A DNA stretch of 64,000 nucleotides from contig NW_027461517.1 in NCBI RefSeq assembly GCF_024713945.1, positions 248,001 to 312,000 of the forward strand. The letters are read 5' to 3'. Source of the DNA: Dermatophagoides farinae (lineage: Eukaryota > Arthropoda > Arachnida > Sarcoptiformes > Pyroglyphidae). Each line of letters begins with the position of its first letter. Position 1 is the stretch's first letter. Shown here piece after piece: positions 50,639 through 60,194 of the stretch. A program made the position numbers and the translations under genes. The notes under the pieces are model-generated. The model had not been told where the DNA came from and did no database searches. It was given only the letters and a program-made list of their open reading frames with translations.

Positions 50639-51268
50639 TCAGTTCAAGTCTTCACTGTCCGAACTTGAATCTTTGCTTAGGTCAACTGGTTCTTTAAGAA
50701 GAGGCATTTTTTTAGCTTCCTGTGCGTGCATTTTTTTAATTTTTAATTTTTTGCTTTTGCTCATTTGTTGATCATCTGTTTTCTGCAACAAAGCTCTTTT
50801 TTCTTTTATTTTTTTTTCTGCCTTGTTCTTTTGGTTGCCATTACCGCGAGATGTTGGAGGAATGCAAGATAAAGAACACTCAATCATGTTCTTGAACACG
50901 TCTTTCTTCGTAGGATCGACAGCGTTCAAAAATTGAACTATATTTTTATCTTCCATGGTTAAACTGTCATCAGCGTCCCAGAACCCAAAAGGAAAAGTAT
51001 TTTTGCGGTCATATTTGAGAACGTATTCTATTCCAGATTTCCACGTTTCGGGTACGTTGTCGTTTTCAAGCAAAAGTTTGGCCAGGTACTTGAAATTGTC
51101 TCGTTTTTTTGCGTTGAACCTCGGGGGTAACTCTACCTTGTAGTGCTCAGGTACGTCATACATCAAGTGGTGTCGAAAACGACGAACCAAGTCTACACCT
51201 TCAAGTTTAGCAAGTCTTTTTTCACATACGTGTATTCTTTCCAAGAGAGATTCCAGCGTAAGACTCAT
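50639..51268 (-). CDS. Orphan protein with basic nuclear-like tail
   Basis: 209 aa, unrecognised. A compact folded-looking domain (1-145) has conserved-looking aromatic clusters (RFRHHLMYDVPEHYKVELPP, TFPFGFWDADDSL). It is followed by a Lys-rich tail (KAEKKIKEKRALLQ, SKSKKLKIKKMHAQEAKK) and a Ser/Asp end (DSSSDSEDLN), typical of nucleolar proteins and CK2 targets. It starts 85 bp from the divergent secreted PH-like gene and ends 15 bp from TFIIB. No family is assigned. Confidence 0.65.
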   Translation of the reverse strand: MSLTLESLLERIHVCEKRLAKLEGVDLVRRFRHHLMYDVPEHYKVELPPRFNAKKRDNFKYLAKLLLENDNVPETWKSGIEYVLKYDRKNTFPFGFWDADDSLTMEDKNIVQFLNAVDPTKKDVFKNMIECSLSCIPPTSRGNGNQKNKAEKKIKEKRALLQKTDDQQMSKSKKLKIKKMHAQEAKKMPLLKEPVDLSKDSSSDSEDLN

Positions 51269-51353
51269 TAGCTTGCCTTTTGTGAATTTTATTCTAAAAA
51301 AATTTTCTTACCATTTTATTTTTGCTTTAATTTGTAAATTCGATGAAAATAAG

Positions 51354-52229
51354 ATGATGAAAATTCAATTATTCATCCTTATTTGTCTGATCAAAGCTGA
51401 ATTAATTATTAAAAAGAACGTCCTACAGGGCAGCCACACGCTTGATAACCTTAAATTGATTACTTCGGAAGATGAACCTGTGATCGTAAATGAACCTCAC
51501 TGCAACCTCATACACACTTCGAGGTTAATTCAAATCAAAAATAAAAATAAAATACCGACACATCCTACATATCTCGAATGTACTATTACTAGCAAAGGGA
51601 TATCTTGCGAAGGAAAAAGATCTGTTATATTCTACTTTTATTCAGATATCATACTTCCTATTAATACGATTCCAGAACAACGTTTATGCTTTTTAATTGA
51701 ACGACGCAACGCCCGCAAATCCGCTAAACCGCGAATTCTGTGTGCGTCTACTGCTGAAGCTGCAGACGAATTTTTGAAAAACATTTATAAGGCCATATTT
51801 TGTTTGTCCACTGGAATACAACTGACTCAGAAAATAGATAAAACACCGAAAAACCATCTCAAGCTTCCTCGCTATTCAAATAGAGGCAAACGGATCGCGA
51901 ACCTCGAACATAATTTATATCAAAATCCTAACATTTCTAATAATAAAGAAAACGATTTAAATAAGTCGATAGAAGAAGCTAAAACAAAGCTTGATAATAA
52001 AGATAAGCCAGAAGGTAAATCTAAAGAACAAACTAATAATGATAAAAACAAGGCAACAGAAAAAACCGATAAATCGAAAAAAACTCAGAATGAAGAAACA
52101 GACCAAGTTTCCAATAACACTTCTCCAGACAAAAAGAAAAGCAAACAACCAGAGAAACTGCCTGAAATCGTTATTGATTTAAGTGAAATCGAATTACCCG
52201 TGATCAAAATAGGCGCAGAAGAATTGTAA
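51354..52229 (+). CDS. Secreted PH-like domain protein with charged tail
   Basis: 291 aa from ATG 51354. A signal peptide (MMKIQLFILICLIKAEL) precedes a domain (about 45-155) that resembles a pleckstrin-homology fold: strands YLECTITSKGISCEG, VIFYFYSDIILPI and RLCFLIERR, then a C-terminal helix AADEFLKNIYKAIF. The rest is a long Lys/Asn/Glu/Asp-rich low-complexity tail. PH domains are normally intracellular, so a signal peptide suggests an exported protein acting on host membranes or structure (inference). PH identity is by pattern only. No membrane anchor. The stop is 11 bp from the convergent neighbour's stop. Confidence 0.65.
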   Translation: MMKIQLFILICLIKAELIIKKNVLQGSHTLDNLKLITSEDEPVIVNEPHCNLIHTSRLIQIKNKNKIPTHPTYLECTITSKGISCEGKRSVIFYFYSDIILPINTIPEQRLCFLIERRNARKSAKPRILCASTAEAADEFLKNIYKAIFCLSTGIQLTQKIDKTPKNHLKLPRYSNRGKRIANLEHNLYQNPNISNNKENDLNKSIEEAKTKLDNKDKPEGKSKEQTNNDKNKATEKTDKSKKTQNEETDQVSNNTSPDKKKSKQPEKLPEIVIDLSEIELPVIKIGAEEL

Positions 52230-52240
52230 GACTAGAATTG

Positions 52241-54499
52241 TTAGTTATCTAGCAATAAGTTGACAAAATCTCTTGTTAAACCTTTTATTAAATCAACATC
52301 TAAATCAATGCGTTCGCCTTGCAACGCCTCTAAATCTTCAATGATAGTTGAAATCAGCGCGTGACCAAACTTTTCGTCTTTTACTGTTTTTAACTTACTT
52401 CTGTCCTGGTTTACGATGCTTTCAACCGAATGATAAAGCTTACTCATTACGTCAAACCATTCCAAAAAACTAGATTTGTCTTGCAAAATATTGATAATGT
52501 CTACTGTAAAAATACGCTGATGGTCTGGAACTTTCGCTATAAAAGAAAGTTCTCTGATTTCATGCTCTTTTTCCAGTTTACCGCGTAGTGCGATAATTAA
52601 ATTCGAGACAATGGTCAACTGTAGCAAAAGATTGTCTGGAAGTTTTTCAACTTTAATGTTTCTCATTGCTAAAAGCGTCAGTAACCCGCTTGTTTTGTAA
52701 CGGATATCAAGTTTTATTACATTAAACATGACTGATTTTATGTCATTGTTCAATATCCACTCATTAATCGCAGCTACGGAGCTGTAAAACGAACCACATC
52801 CGTAATCAACTGCATATGCAATCAAATTTATTAAGTCACAATTGATAAATATTTCCAATGCATTGGGTGTATCTTTTGCTTTGTCATGATCGTTTATATC
52901 GCAACTTTTATTTTCATCTGAATCCATTAAACTTTCACTTTTTGCTGCGTTGTCAAGTGACTGTTCAGGATCATTGGACAAATCGTCTGGGAACATTTTC
53001 TGCGAATCGCCCGTTAACCAATTTATTAAGAGACTGGCTTTTTTCGTGAGCGACTGTTTTTGTTTGTCAAATTCAAAAGTAATATTATCTAACACTTTCG
53101 TAAAGTCGTCAAAGTCCTTGATTATTGATCTTTTAACTGTTTTTTTATTACTTTCATTGAGCAATTCTAACTTGAATGTAACTTTGTTATCTAGTTCCGC
53201 GATTGCGAGATCAAGTGCATGGTCCAAGTTTCTTAGTTTGATGTCATCTTGCAAAAAATTTGGTTCTTTATCCGGTGTTATAATTTTATCGACCTGTTTT
53301 ACTTCAAATTCCTGTACTTCTGGCTGGAAGTCGGTCAAATTTAATTTACACAAATCAATATTCGAACTTGTCTTTTCATGGTCCTTCAGTCCTCCAAGGT
53401 TCAGAGTTTTTTGAGTCGCATTTTTTATTTGTTGAGCTAAAGGTTGGATCAATCTAAAGCCTAGAATTGGCTGTAGAAGAGTAAAATTTTCTAAACTGAA
53501 ATTGAGTTCTTTTTTGAGTCGTAAAAATCCTGGTGACAGTAGAGGAAGCAAAGGATCATTATTCGTGGCACAATTGCTAAAAATGTAAATATGATAATCG
53601 GATTTTTTTCCTATTCTGTGATAAAACAGCGGAGCGTGGCGTATAAAGTTTTCTTTGCTGGCCGTTACAAGGATCGGTATGTTAGAGAATCGAATGATCG
53701 ACGAGTTAAAAGAAAAAAATTGGGTAGAAAACTGTTTATTTGTAGTGTTAGGAGTAACTATTTGGGTGAAATTAAAAGAAAACTTTGAAGAAAGCGAAAC
53801 AGGGAGGAAACCTGCCGAATAAGTATACAGATCTGGATTCGTTGGGTCTTTGGAAATTAAGTAAATAGCGGCATTGTCATTAAGTAAGGAGACTCTTATA
53901 ACCATGGATTCAGACTTCGGGTGCACATATAGATTGGTAGCAAAAATGGAAGAATTGAACGATTTTAAAAAAGTCTGGTTAACCAATCTCAAATCAAGTT
54001 CCAGTTTGAGGCCAGGGACTTTTTCGATTTCGGCTATGAGTTTTTCTTGAGAACACTGTTCAAGATCGAATATGCAAGAAGGAATACTGTCAATTGTCTT
54101 ACTGTTCAATAAGGTAGAAAGTTTGAAGCTTACCAGCAGACTTTCAAAAAAAAATAAAATCATATCGTTTATCGTGGGGTGAACTGAATAGGTAAGTTTG
54201 TTGAAAGTAATATTTTTTAGCGTGATCACGTTGAAAATAGTGGAGGTAGTGCAAAAAAATAAAGACCATGTATAAAGTGGATCCGTTTCTGTTTTGTTTG
54301 AGTAGACTTCAACCGGTAAAATACCAGATGTTTGCCAATTCAAAACAACTTGTGGTTTGGGAACCACGTTTGCATTGTCTGTGTGGAGATCGTATATTTT
54401 AGGGTGTTGCTTTTGCAACTGACAAAAAAGTTCATCCATGTGGATAATGGGGTCTGAAACGTTTGAAACTTCAAATATCCTAACGTTTTTATTAGTCAT
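52241..54499 (-). CDS. Large orphan protein
   Basis: 752 aa, unrecognised. The first 320 residues look like a mixed alpha/beta domain with many Thr/Asn and hydrophobic strands (WSLFFCTTSTIFNVITL). The middle (360-510) is charged with coiled-coil-like stretches (LDHALDLAIAELDNKVTF) and Asp/Glu/Ser-rich linkers, and 530-752 is a helical solenoid-like region. There is no signal peptide, membrane helix or catalytic motif. The layout could suit a vesicle coat or nuclear pore scaffold, but nothing specific supports that. Confidence 0.7.
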   Translation of the reverse strand: MTNKNVRIFEVSNVSDPIIHMDELFCQLQKQHPKIYDLHTDNANVVPKPQVVLNWQTSGILPVEVYSNKTETDPLYTWSLFFCTTSTIFNVITLKNITFNKLTYSVHPTINDMILFFFESLLVSFKLSTLLNSKTIDSIPSCIFDLEQCSQEKLIAEIEKVPGLKLELDLRLVNQTFLKSFNSSIFATNLYVHPKSESMVIRVSLLNDNAAIYLISKDPTNPDLYTYSAGFLPVSLSSKFSFNFTQIVTPNTTNKQFSTQFFSFNSSIIRFSNIPILVTASKENFIRHAPLFYHRIGKKSDYHIYIFSNCATNNDPLLPLLSPGFLRLKKELNFSLENFTLLQPILGFRLIQPLAQQIKNATQKTLNLGGLKDHEKTSSNIDLCKLNLTDFQPEVQEFEVKQVDKIITPDKEPNFLQDDIKLRNLDHALDLAIAELDNKVTFKLELLNESNKKTVKRSIIKDFDDFTKVLDNITFEFDKQKQSLTKKASLLINWLTGDSQKMFPDDLSNDPEQSLDNAAKSESLMDSDENKSCDINDHDKAKDTPNALEIFINCDLINLIAYAVDYGCGSFYSSVAAINEWILNNDIKSVMFNVIKLDIRYKTSGLLTLLAMRNIKVEKLPDNLLLQLTIVSNLIIALRGKLEKEHEIRELSFIAKVPDHQRIFTVDIINILQDKSSFLEWFDVMSKLYHSVESIVNQDRSKLKTVKDEKFGHALISTIIEDLEALQGERIDLDVDLIKGLTRDFVNLLLDN

Positions 54500-54670
54500 A
54501 AGTCACAAAACTATCAGAAAAAACAAAAATTCGCTTTAGAAAGCTAATAAAGGCCTAATCTTTGATATGAGATTTTAATTTTTAAATTATTTTGTCCGAA
54601 TAAATAAATAATTATAAAATAACTTTATTGTTGCGCTCAGTTTGGTACTAATCACTACTAAGCTATTTTG

Positions 54671-55798
54671 ATGTTAAGTTTTCCCAGATCTATTTGTCGT
54701 AAGTATATTTCGACGTGGAGAGATGTTGATCCCAATGAAATTCAGGTTGAACTTATGCAAGCAGGCTTGTCGAATAAACTATTTATTTTGAGCGTTCCAA
54801 ATAAAGAGCCTTCAAAAGCTTTTTTGCGCTTATACGGACCACTTCGCCAAACATTGGCGAAAATCATTGACGAACAAACAATTCTCGAAGTGTTAACAGA
54901 AGTGAAACTAACGGCCAAGATCTATGCGTCTTTCGAAGAAGGCCGGATTGAAGAGTTTTTGAACGGCCAAATGTTGACGATCGATGAGTTTTACACCGAA
55001 CCTATTTACAAAAAACTGATATCAAAATTACATTTACTGCATAACTTACAGAAGGTAAAACCTAAACTTCTTACGCTTAAAGGAAACGAAACTGCTATCA
55101 TCAGCATTATACGAGAGTGGGTGGTAAACGTAAAAAATTTTTATCTGAAAAACCCGGAAAAAACCAAACAATTCGTGGAGCCAGTTTTGAAAGATAGTTT
55201 TGTTAATGATTTTCAAGACTTGTCACTGCCGATTGTGCTTGAAGAGACAGAAAAATGCATTTCAGCTTTTCATGAAAACAAGTTCAATATCAACATTCAA
55301 GACAACATTTTCATGGATGTCGTTTTTTGCCACAGCGATATCCACAGTCAAAATGCTCTTATCGATAATGACAAGCTACATTTAGTAGACTATGAATTCA
55401 GCGGTTTCAACTATCGTGCATACGAGTTGGCGGTGATTTTCACGGAGAAAACGATTAGCTACACGGTGAAAGAACCACCCTATTTCAAATACAACTGGGA
55501 GGCTAAGCACTACCCCGACGAAACCGAAATTGGTCACTTTATAGAGCTGTATTTGTTGGCAAGTCAGGAGTACAAATCACTCGCTACAGACAAAAATTAC
55601 ATTCGTGACTGCGCGCGTTTCGTGCTTGTAATGAGTTTGTTCGCTCAGCTTTTCTCATTCTATTGGGCGTTAGTCGTCATACAACTGAAAAACGAATCTG
55701 TTCATTTTGATTACTTTTATTTTTCCTACATGAAATATAAGGCTTATTTGAGCATGAAAGAACTTTTGATTGAAAAAAAGATTATCTCGCGCTATTAG
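54671..55798 (+). CDS. Choline/ethanolamine kinase
   Basis: 375 aa. Brenner's motif CHSDIHSQNALI provides the catalytic Asp, and the choline-kinase motif LVDYEFSGFNYRAYELAV provides the Mg-binding Asp. The N-terminal ATP-binding part includes VELMQAGLSNKLFILS. The enzyme makes phosphocholine or phosphoethanolamine in the Kennedy pathway for membrane lipids. The choline versus ethanolamine preference cannot be fixed from sequence. The start is set at 54671-54673, the first ATG. The C-terminus QLFSFYWALVVIQ matches the family. Confidence 0.88.
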   Translation: MLSFPRSICRKYISTWRDVDPNEIQVELMQAGLSNKLFILSVPNKEPSKAFLRLYGPLRQTLAKIIDEQTILEVLTEVKLTAKIYASFEEGRIEEFLNGQMLTIDEFYTEPIYKKLISKLHLLHNLQKVKPKLLTLKGNETAIISIIREWVVNVKNFYLKNPEKTKQFVEPVLKDSFVNDFQDLSLPIVLEETEKCISAFHENKFNINIQDNIFMDVVFCHSDIHSQNALIDNDKLHLVDYEFSGFNYRAYELAVIFTEKTISYTVKEPPYFKYNWEAKHYPDETEIGHFIELYLLASQEYKSLATDKNYIRDCARFVLVMSLFAQLFSFYWALVVIQLKNESVHFDYFYFSYMKYKAYLSMKELLIEKKIISRY

Positions 55799-56080
55799 TG
55801 AGATAAGAAACATTAACGAAAAATAATTTGTCATGTACACATTAGTGTTCTAAAAAACTTTTGTAACAAATTCAACTACGAGAACGACTATTGCTCTTCG
55901 AGTGGAAGATTAACTCATTCGCCATTCAATTAAACAAAATAAAATATTATCAATCTATTGAGAATGAAAAATGAGCTATTTTGATAAAATTTTATATGCT
56001 TTACCTTAGTCTCTTACGCAAGGTGTTTTGATTTACGTGTCGTAACACATTAAAATTATTGAAGTCATATTTGCGAGCAG

Positions 56081-56565
56081 ATGATGGCATCAGAAACGGG
56101 AGAAAAATTAGTCTCTCTAAATATAAACATTGGTGAAAACATCTTAATTAAGAAGGAAGATGCTGTTAATTATAAAGTAAGTAACATTTCAGTAAATACT
56201 TTTAGCTGTACAAAGTAATTAAAAATAACTCCCCTCCTAAAGTTGAAAACTCGAAAGCACCGGTCTCTGATGCGGAAGAAGCAATCGATATGAGTGACTT
56301 AAACGCAAAAGCTGTCCCCACTCATGTGTATGAAAAAAAAGAGTTTAGCAATAGAAATGTGAAACACAGCGAAAGCCACACGCAAAACTTTCCGAACAAA
56401 GAAATAGAAAAACCCGCACATGAATACAACTTGAACACCAAAAATTCACGATCTGCAATTAACAAGCCCACGCCAACGAGTTTTGAACCGATTATGAAAT
56501 ACAACATATTTAACTGCACCGAATGCCCTTATTGTAACAAAAACTATTATGTCGCAAACAACTAG
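56081..56565 (+). CDS. Orphan protein with C-terminal Cys cluster, two exons
   Basis: CDS join(56081-56176, 56206-56565), 151 aa (a second Met is at codon 2). The 29-nt intron 56177-56205 (GTAAGT...TTTTAG) is in phase 0. The protein is hydrophilic and probably disordered, with Lys/Glu/Asn/Ser-rich stretches and a final CTECPYCNKNYY that could bind zinc or form disulfides. There is no signal peptide. The spacer 55799-56080 upstream holds nothing identified. Its family is unknown. Confidence 0.55.
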
Positions 56566-56637
56566 TTACATTGTTTAACTAAAAATGTTGATATTGATAG
56601 GCATAACAAACGTGTTTTGTTTTTTTTGGAGTTCTAA

Positions 56638-57032
56638 ATGATTAAAAAAGTTTTATACATTTTTCATTATGTGATACAAAACGTTCAGGGTTAGTCTAGT
56701 AGTAATAAATCTATGTAGGACAGTTGGGTATTGCTTCCAATATCAGTTTTGGAAGCAACCGGTGGTCTGTAGCGCCCAAGATTATCAGTGATTTTAACGG
56801 TATCAACTTTCCTAATAATCCCGTGTTCCGTTCACAACAGTTCCATGGCTACCGCGCTCGCGGAGACTATCTAGGAAACCACGTTGGGTGCTCGGGAAAC
56901 GAGTTTCGCTGTAATATACGGTTTGACTGCTGCAGCGGGTACTGTCACAATGGTCGTTGTAAGTTTTGTAACCAGATAAACAAATTGCAGGTAAACTCGT
57001 GCATGATTACCATCCGGATACTAAGTATTTAA
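56638..57032 (+). CDS. Secreted knottin-like Cys-rich protein, two exons
   Basis: CDS join(56638-56689, 56719-57032), 121 aa. A 29-nt intron (56690-56718, GTTAGT...TGTAG) in phase 1 separates the putative signal-peptide exon (MIKKVLYIFHYVIQNVQG) from the rest. Mature Cys at 75, 82, 88, 89, 93, 98, 101 and 112 give the spacing C-x6-C-x5-CC-x3-C-x4-C, the arrangement of inhibitor cystine-knot peptides. Knottins include channel ligands, protease inhibitors and antimicrobial peptides. Which, if any, applies cannot be told, and convergence is common. The stop lies in a TTAA shared with the convergent gene. Confidence 0.6.
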
Positions 57033-57382
57033 TTTTCTAAAAATTCTTCAGTGAGCATGAAGTCTTCTGTTTTTTCTTCCGCGTAGCAATCCTTTTTTTG
57101 GGCTGTTGAACTCGCAAAGCAGTTATTTTGTGTATCGAACTCTTCCAGATTGCATACTTTGGCTGTTATATACGAGTGTGCGTTGATCTTGCAATCCACG
57201 TTTTTTGCTGCATCTTCTGTAATTTCGTAAACTTGATTGTTCGATATTATATATCTGGTGTGATCAGAAAATTCAACGTAAATGGGTTTTTCGTTATGTC
57301 CTAGTTTGTTTCCTTGTAATTTGGCAATAGAATGCGACCTGTTTACGGCAAGAACTAGCTGTTCGTCGTCATCGAAAGCCAT
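57029..57382 (-). CDS. Small acidic orphan protein
   Basis: 117 aa from ATG 57380-57382. The first 60 residues suggest a small beta-rich fold (EQLVLAVNRSHSIAKL, YVEFSDHTRYIISNNQVYEI), and the rest is acidic with four Cys. No signal peptide or known motif. It overlaps the knottin-like gene by the four bases of a TTAA that supplies both stops. It is divergent from the NatA-like gene (117 bp). Confidence 0.6.
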   Translation of the reverse strand: MAFDDDEQLVLAVNRSHSIAKLQGNKLGHNEKPIYVEFSDHTRYIISNNQVYEITEDAAKNVDCKINAHSYITAKVCNLEEFDTQNNCFASSTAQKKDCYAEEKTEDFMLTEEFLEN

Positions 57383-57499
57383 AATACAACTAAAATTTAT
57401 TTTATTTTTTTAGAATAAAAGCCAATTTAAGCAAGGCTCAGAGAGAATTTTGCTCGATATCACTAGCATAAAAGCTTAATATTTCTATAATTTCCAGGG

Positions 57500-60190
57500 A
57501 TGAATCAAAATGAACTGAAGGACGTCTGTGACCCGTCTAACTTAAAACCTTTCCCCTGTTCGTGTAAAACAGAGAGCAACGAGCATTCGACGAAATCCGC
57601 GGCGTTAAGCCGGGCTTTCCACTTTTATTGTCAACGTAACGTTGACAAGACTTTAGAAGAGCTCGAAGTCGTGCTCGAAATCACTCCTAATTGTGCAGAG
57701 GCTCTGGCGTTAAAAGGAACTGCGTTGGCTGTAAGCGACGTTTATTCTGATGACGCGTTAGCTTTAGTAAAACAAGCGGTTACTCTAGTTCCGGCGAGCC
57801 ATTTCGCTTGGAAATCGCTGGGGTTGCTGTATTACGAAATAGGGAAGTTCAACTTGGCAAAAAAAGCTTTTTCCAAAGCCAAACTTTTAAATCCAGACTC
57901 TGACGTTATAGTTGCAACCAACCTTAGCAGACTGTATTTTTTGTTGAAAGATTTTGAACAATTCACAGAAATCCAATTCAACGAATGGAAATCAAGCTCG
58001 TCACTCCACTTTTTTACCTACGTTATTTCGCTTTATTTGAACAGCATGTACGCCGAAGCGTCAAATCGTATCTCTTGGTTCGTACACGTTCTCACCAAAA
58101 ACAACTCGGAAATTATAAAAAGCGATAGTTTTTTGGACTTTGTACTTTTCGGAGTGAAATGTGCTATAGCTGAAAAAGACTATAACCAGGCATTGTCGTT
58201 GCTGGACCGATACAGTTTCAACGTGGAAAATAAAGCGAGAACGGTAGTCGCGTTGGAGTTCAAAGCGTACTTGTTGCTGAAATTAAATCGATTGTTTGAG
58301 GCTCGTGAACTGCTTCTTAGCTTGCTGAAAAACAATCCTACGTGTTTGAACTATCAATACTTGTATTTGCTGACTTTTCCCAACAACGAACAGCTTTTGC
58401 TGCAACCCGAAATTGTTAAAAACCAAGAAAGTTTGTACCAAGGTTTGTTTTCATTCATTAGTTCAAACTTTTCTTACTATTTTCCAAAACCATTTTACCG
58501 AAGTGTAAATAAATACGCAGATCTTTTCGTGTCTTCGTATGAAACTTGCTCTGTCGCTTACCAACGTATTCCAGAGAATGCTTTTTACGCTTTCATCCAG
58601 CACATGTTTAAGCGCAACGACGAATATAACACCAGATCGGCGTTTCTGACTAATGATTCGAAACAAGTCTTTTTCAAAATCATGTCTGAGGAAACAGATA
58701 GTATTAAAAGTCACGACACAGCCATCAAAACAAAAAGAATCGTTTCGAAAAAAATGAAAGTTTTGTTTAGAGAGCTCATAGAGTCTAACAGATCAATTAC
58801 ACAAAATCTACAGCCGCAATTGTTGCTATGGACCTACGAAGACGAAGACCAGATAAAGATGCTGACAGAGATGATAACGACCGGTTTGACAAAAAACAAA
58901 AACGCGCTTCTTCAATTGTATTTCACCTTAAAAGAAACAGCTCCTGTGCTGTATGACAGATTTATCACCATTTGCTACAAATTAAATGAGGACGAAGTTA
59001 TGAAAAAAAACAACTTCTTGCAGTTGATTCTTTTGTATCACTTAATTCAAAGTCACAATGAGAATTTCATCAGTATGAACATTTCCGAGATGATACTTAA
59101 GCTGAAAGACGTTTTCACGACGGAAAACGTGTTTTTGTACGAGCGACTTTACTATTTGTTGTACGCCGTGGGCCATATTAAAGGCAGTGAATACCAACTT
59201 GCGCTTGAAGAATGTATTAAAGTTACAACTAAAGATTCGGAACTGTTTAATCGGTATTTGATGGTTAGTTTTGAAATAAACGATATCAAATCCGTCATGA
59301 AGATGTGTAAGCAAATGTTTATTATTCATGAAAAAAAAGCAACAAACGTGAAAATCGACTTCGAAAATATCCGCTTGGAAAATTACTTTGTCCACTTTTG
59401 CCTAAGAACATTCAACTGGAAAGAAATTTATATTCGAGGTGAAGTGATCAGACTGAGATACCTGAGCTATCTCAGAGACGCTTACGACTTTTTGTTTTTC
59501 ATTGTTCGGTCTAATAACATTTGCACTTCGACAAACCTGTTTGACCAGATATTCAACTTTTTGGGTTTGGAGCACTTTGCGCCCATCCTTCTTTACTACA
59601 CTCTGGTACTGCTAGGATTGCTCAAGAAGAAAATCTCCTGTTTCGCAGATCTTAATTCTACGTTCGACAATGAGGGTGGCAAAGAGTTTTCTAAAATTGT
59701 AAATTACCCCACAGAAAAAAACTGTTTGGCAAATGTTTTCAACATGTCGGACGTGTTGCTAAAAGCATACATCAAAGATTTTGTTAAAGATTTATGCGCA
59801 CTAGACGAACAATGCAAGTCGATTGACGTGTTACTGGCTATAATAATCGCAAGTAATCAACTCAACATTGCAGACAAAGCGTTGTCTCATTTATTGTTGC
59901 TAAGGAAGAACTATCCAGACTATTTTAGTGGATTGAACCATTCTATACCAGAATCTAAGGTGTCGTTTGAAAATTTAGAAAACTTTTTAATTGACTTTGA
60001 CGATACTTGTAACATTCTTGTCGCAAAGAGTCAACTACGCTTGCGTTTAATATTAAATAAAGAAGCAGATGCATTAACATACTATGAAAAAATAGCTCAA
60101 CATGAATGGCCGTTGCTGCAAACCAAGCAGGTAAATATCGAGTTAGCTAACATGAAAGGAGAACTGCAACTGTTCTCCTGCATTGTGTAG
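57500..60190 (+). CDS. NAA15: TPR protein, NatA auxiliary subunit NAA15-like
   Basis: 896 aa made of TPR-type helix pairs (AALSRAFHFYCQRNVDKTLEELEVVLE, ALALKGTALAVSD, FAWKSLGLLYYEIGKFNLAKKAFSKA). The C-terminal NYFVHFCLRTFNWKEI, followed by a helix with LRYLSYLRDAYDF, resembles the NAA15 segment FHTYCMRK...LRSYVDLLKLED. NAA15 anchors the catalytic NAA10 to the ribosome for co-translational N-terminal acetylation. NAA25/Mdm20 is the main alternative, and general TPR resemblance weakens the call. The stop is only 4 bp from that of the actin-related gene on the other strand. Confidence 0.55.
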   Translation: MNQNELKDVCDPSNLKPFPCSCKTESNEHSTKSAALSRAFHFYCQRNVDKTLEELEVVLEITPNCAEALALKGTALAVSDVYSDDALALVKQAVTLVPASHFAWKSLGLLYYEIGKFNLAKKAFSKAKLLNPDSDVIVATNLSRLYFLLKDFEQFTEIQFNEWKSSSSLHFFTYVISLYLNSMYAEASNRISWFVHVLTKNNSEIIKSDSFLDFVLFGVKCAIAEKDYNQALSLLDRYSFNVENKARTVVALEFKAYLLLKLNRLFEARELLLSLLKNNPTCLNYQYLYLLTFPNNEQLLLQPEIVKNQESLYQGLFSFISSNFSYYFPKPFYRSVNKYADLFVSSYETCSVAYQRIPENAFYAFIQHMFKRNDEYNTRSAFLTNDSKQVFFKIMSEETDSIKSHDTAIKTKRIVSKKMKVLFRELIESNRSITQNLQPQLLLWTYEDEDQIKMLTEMITTGLTKNKNALLQLYFTLKETAPVLYDRFITICYKLNEDEVMKKNNFLQLILLYHLIQSHNENFISMNISEMILKLKDVFTTENVFLYERLYYLLYAVGHIKGSEYQLALEECIKVTTKDSELFNRYLMVSFEINDIKSVMKMCKQMFIIHEKKATNVKIDFENIRLENYFVHFCLRTFNWKEIYIRGEVIRLRYLSYLRDAYDFLFFIVRSNNICTSTNLFDQIFNFLGLEHFAPILLYYTLVLLGLLKKKISCFADLNSTFDNEGGKEFSKIVNYPTEKNCLANVFNMSDVLLKAYIKDFVKDLCALDEQCKSIDVLLAIIIASNQLNIADKALSHLLLLRKNYPDYFSGLNHSIPESKVSFENLENFLIDFDDTCNILVAKSQLRLRLILNKEADALTYYEKIAQHEWPLLQTKQVNIELANMKGELQLFSCIV

Positions 60191-60194
60191 TAAG

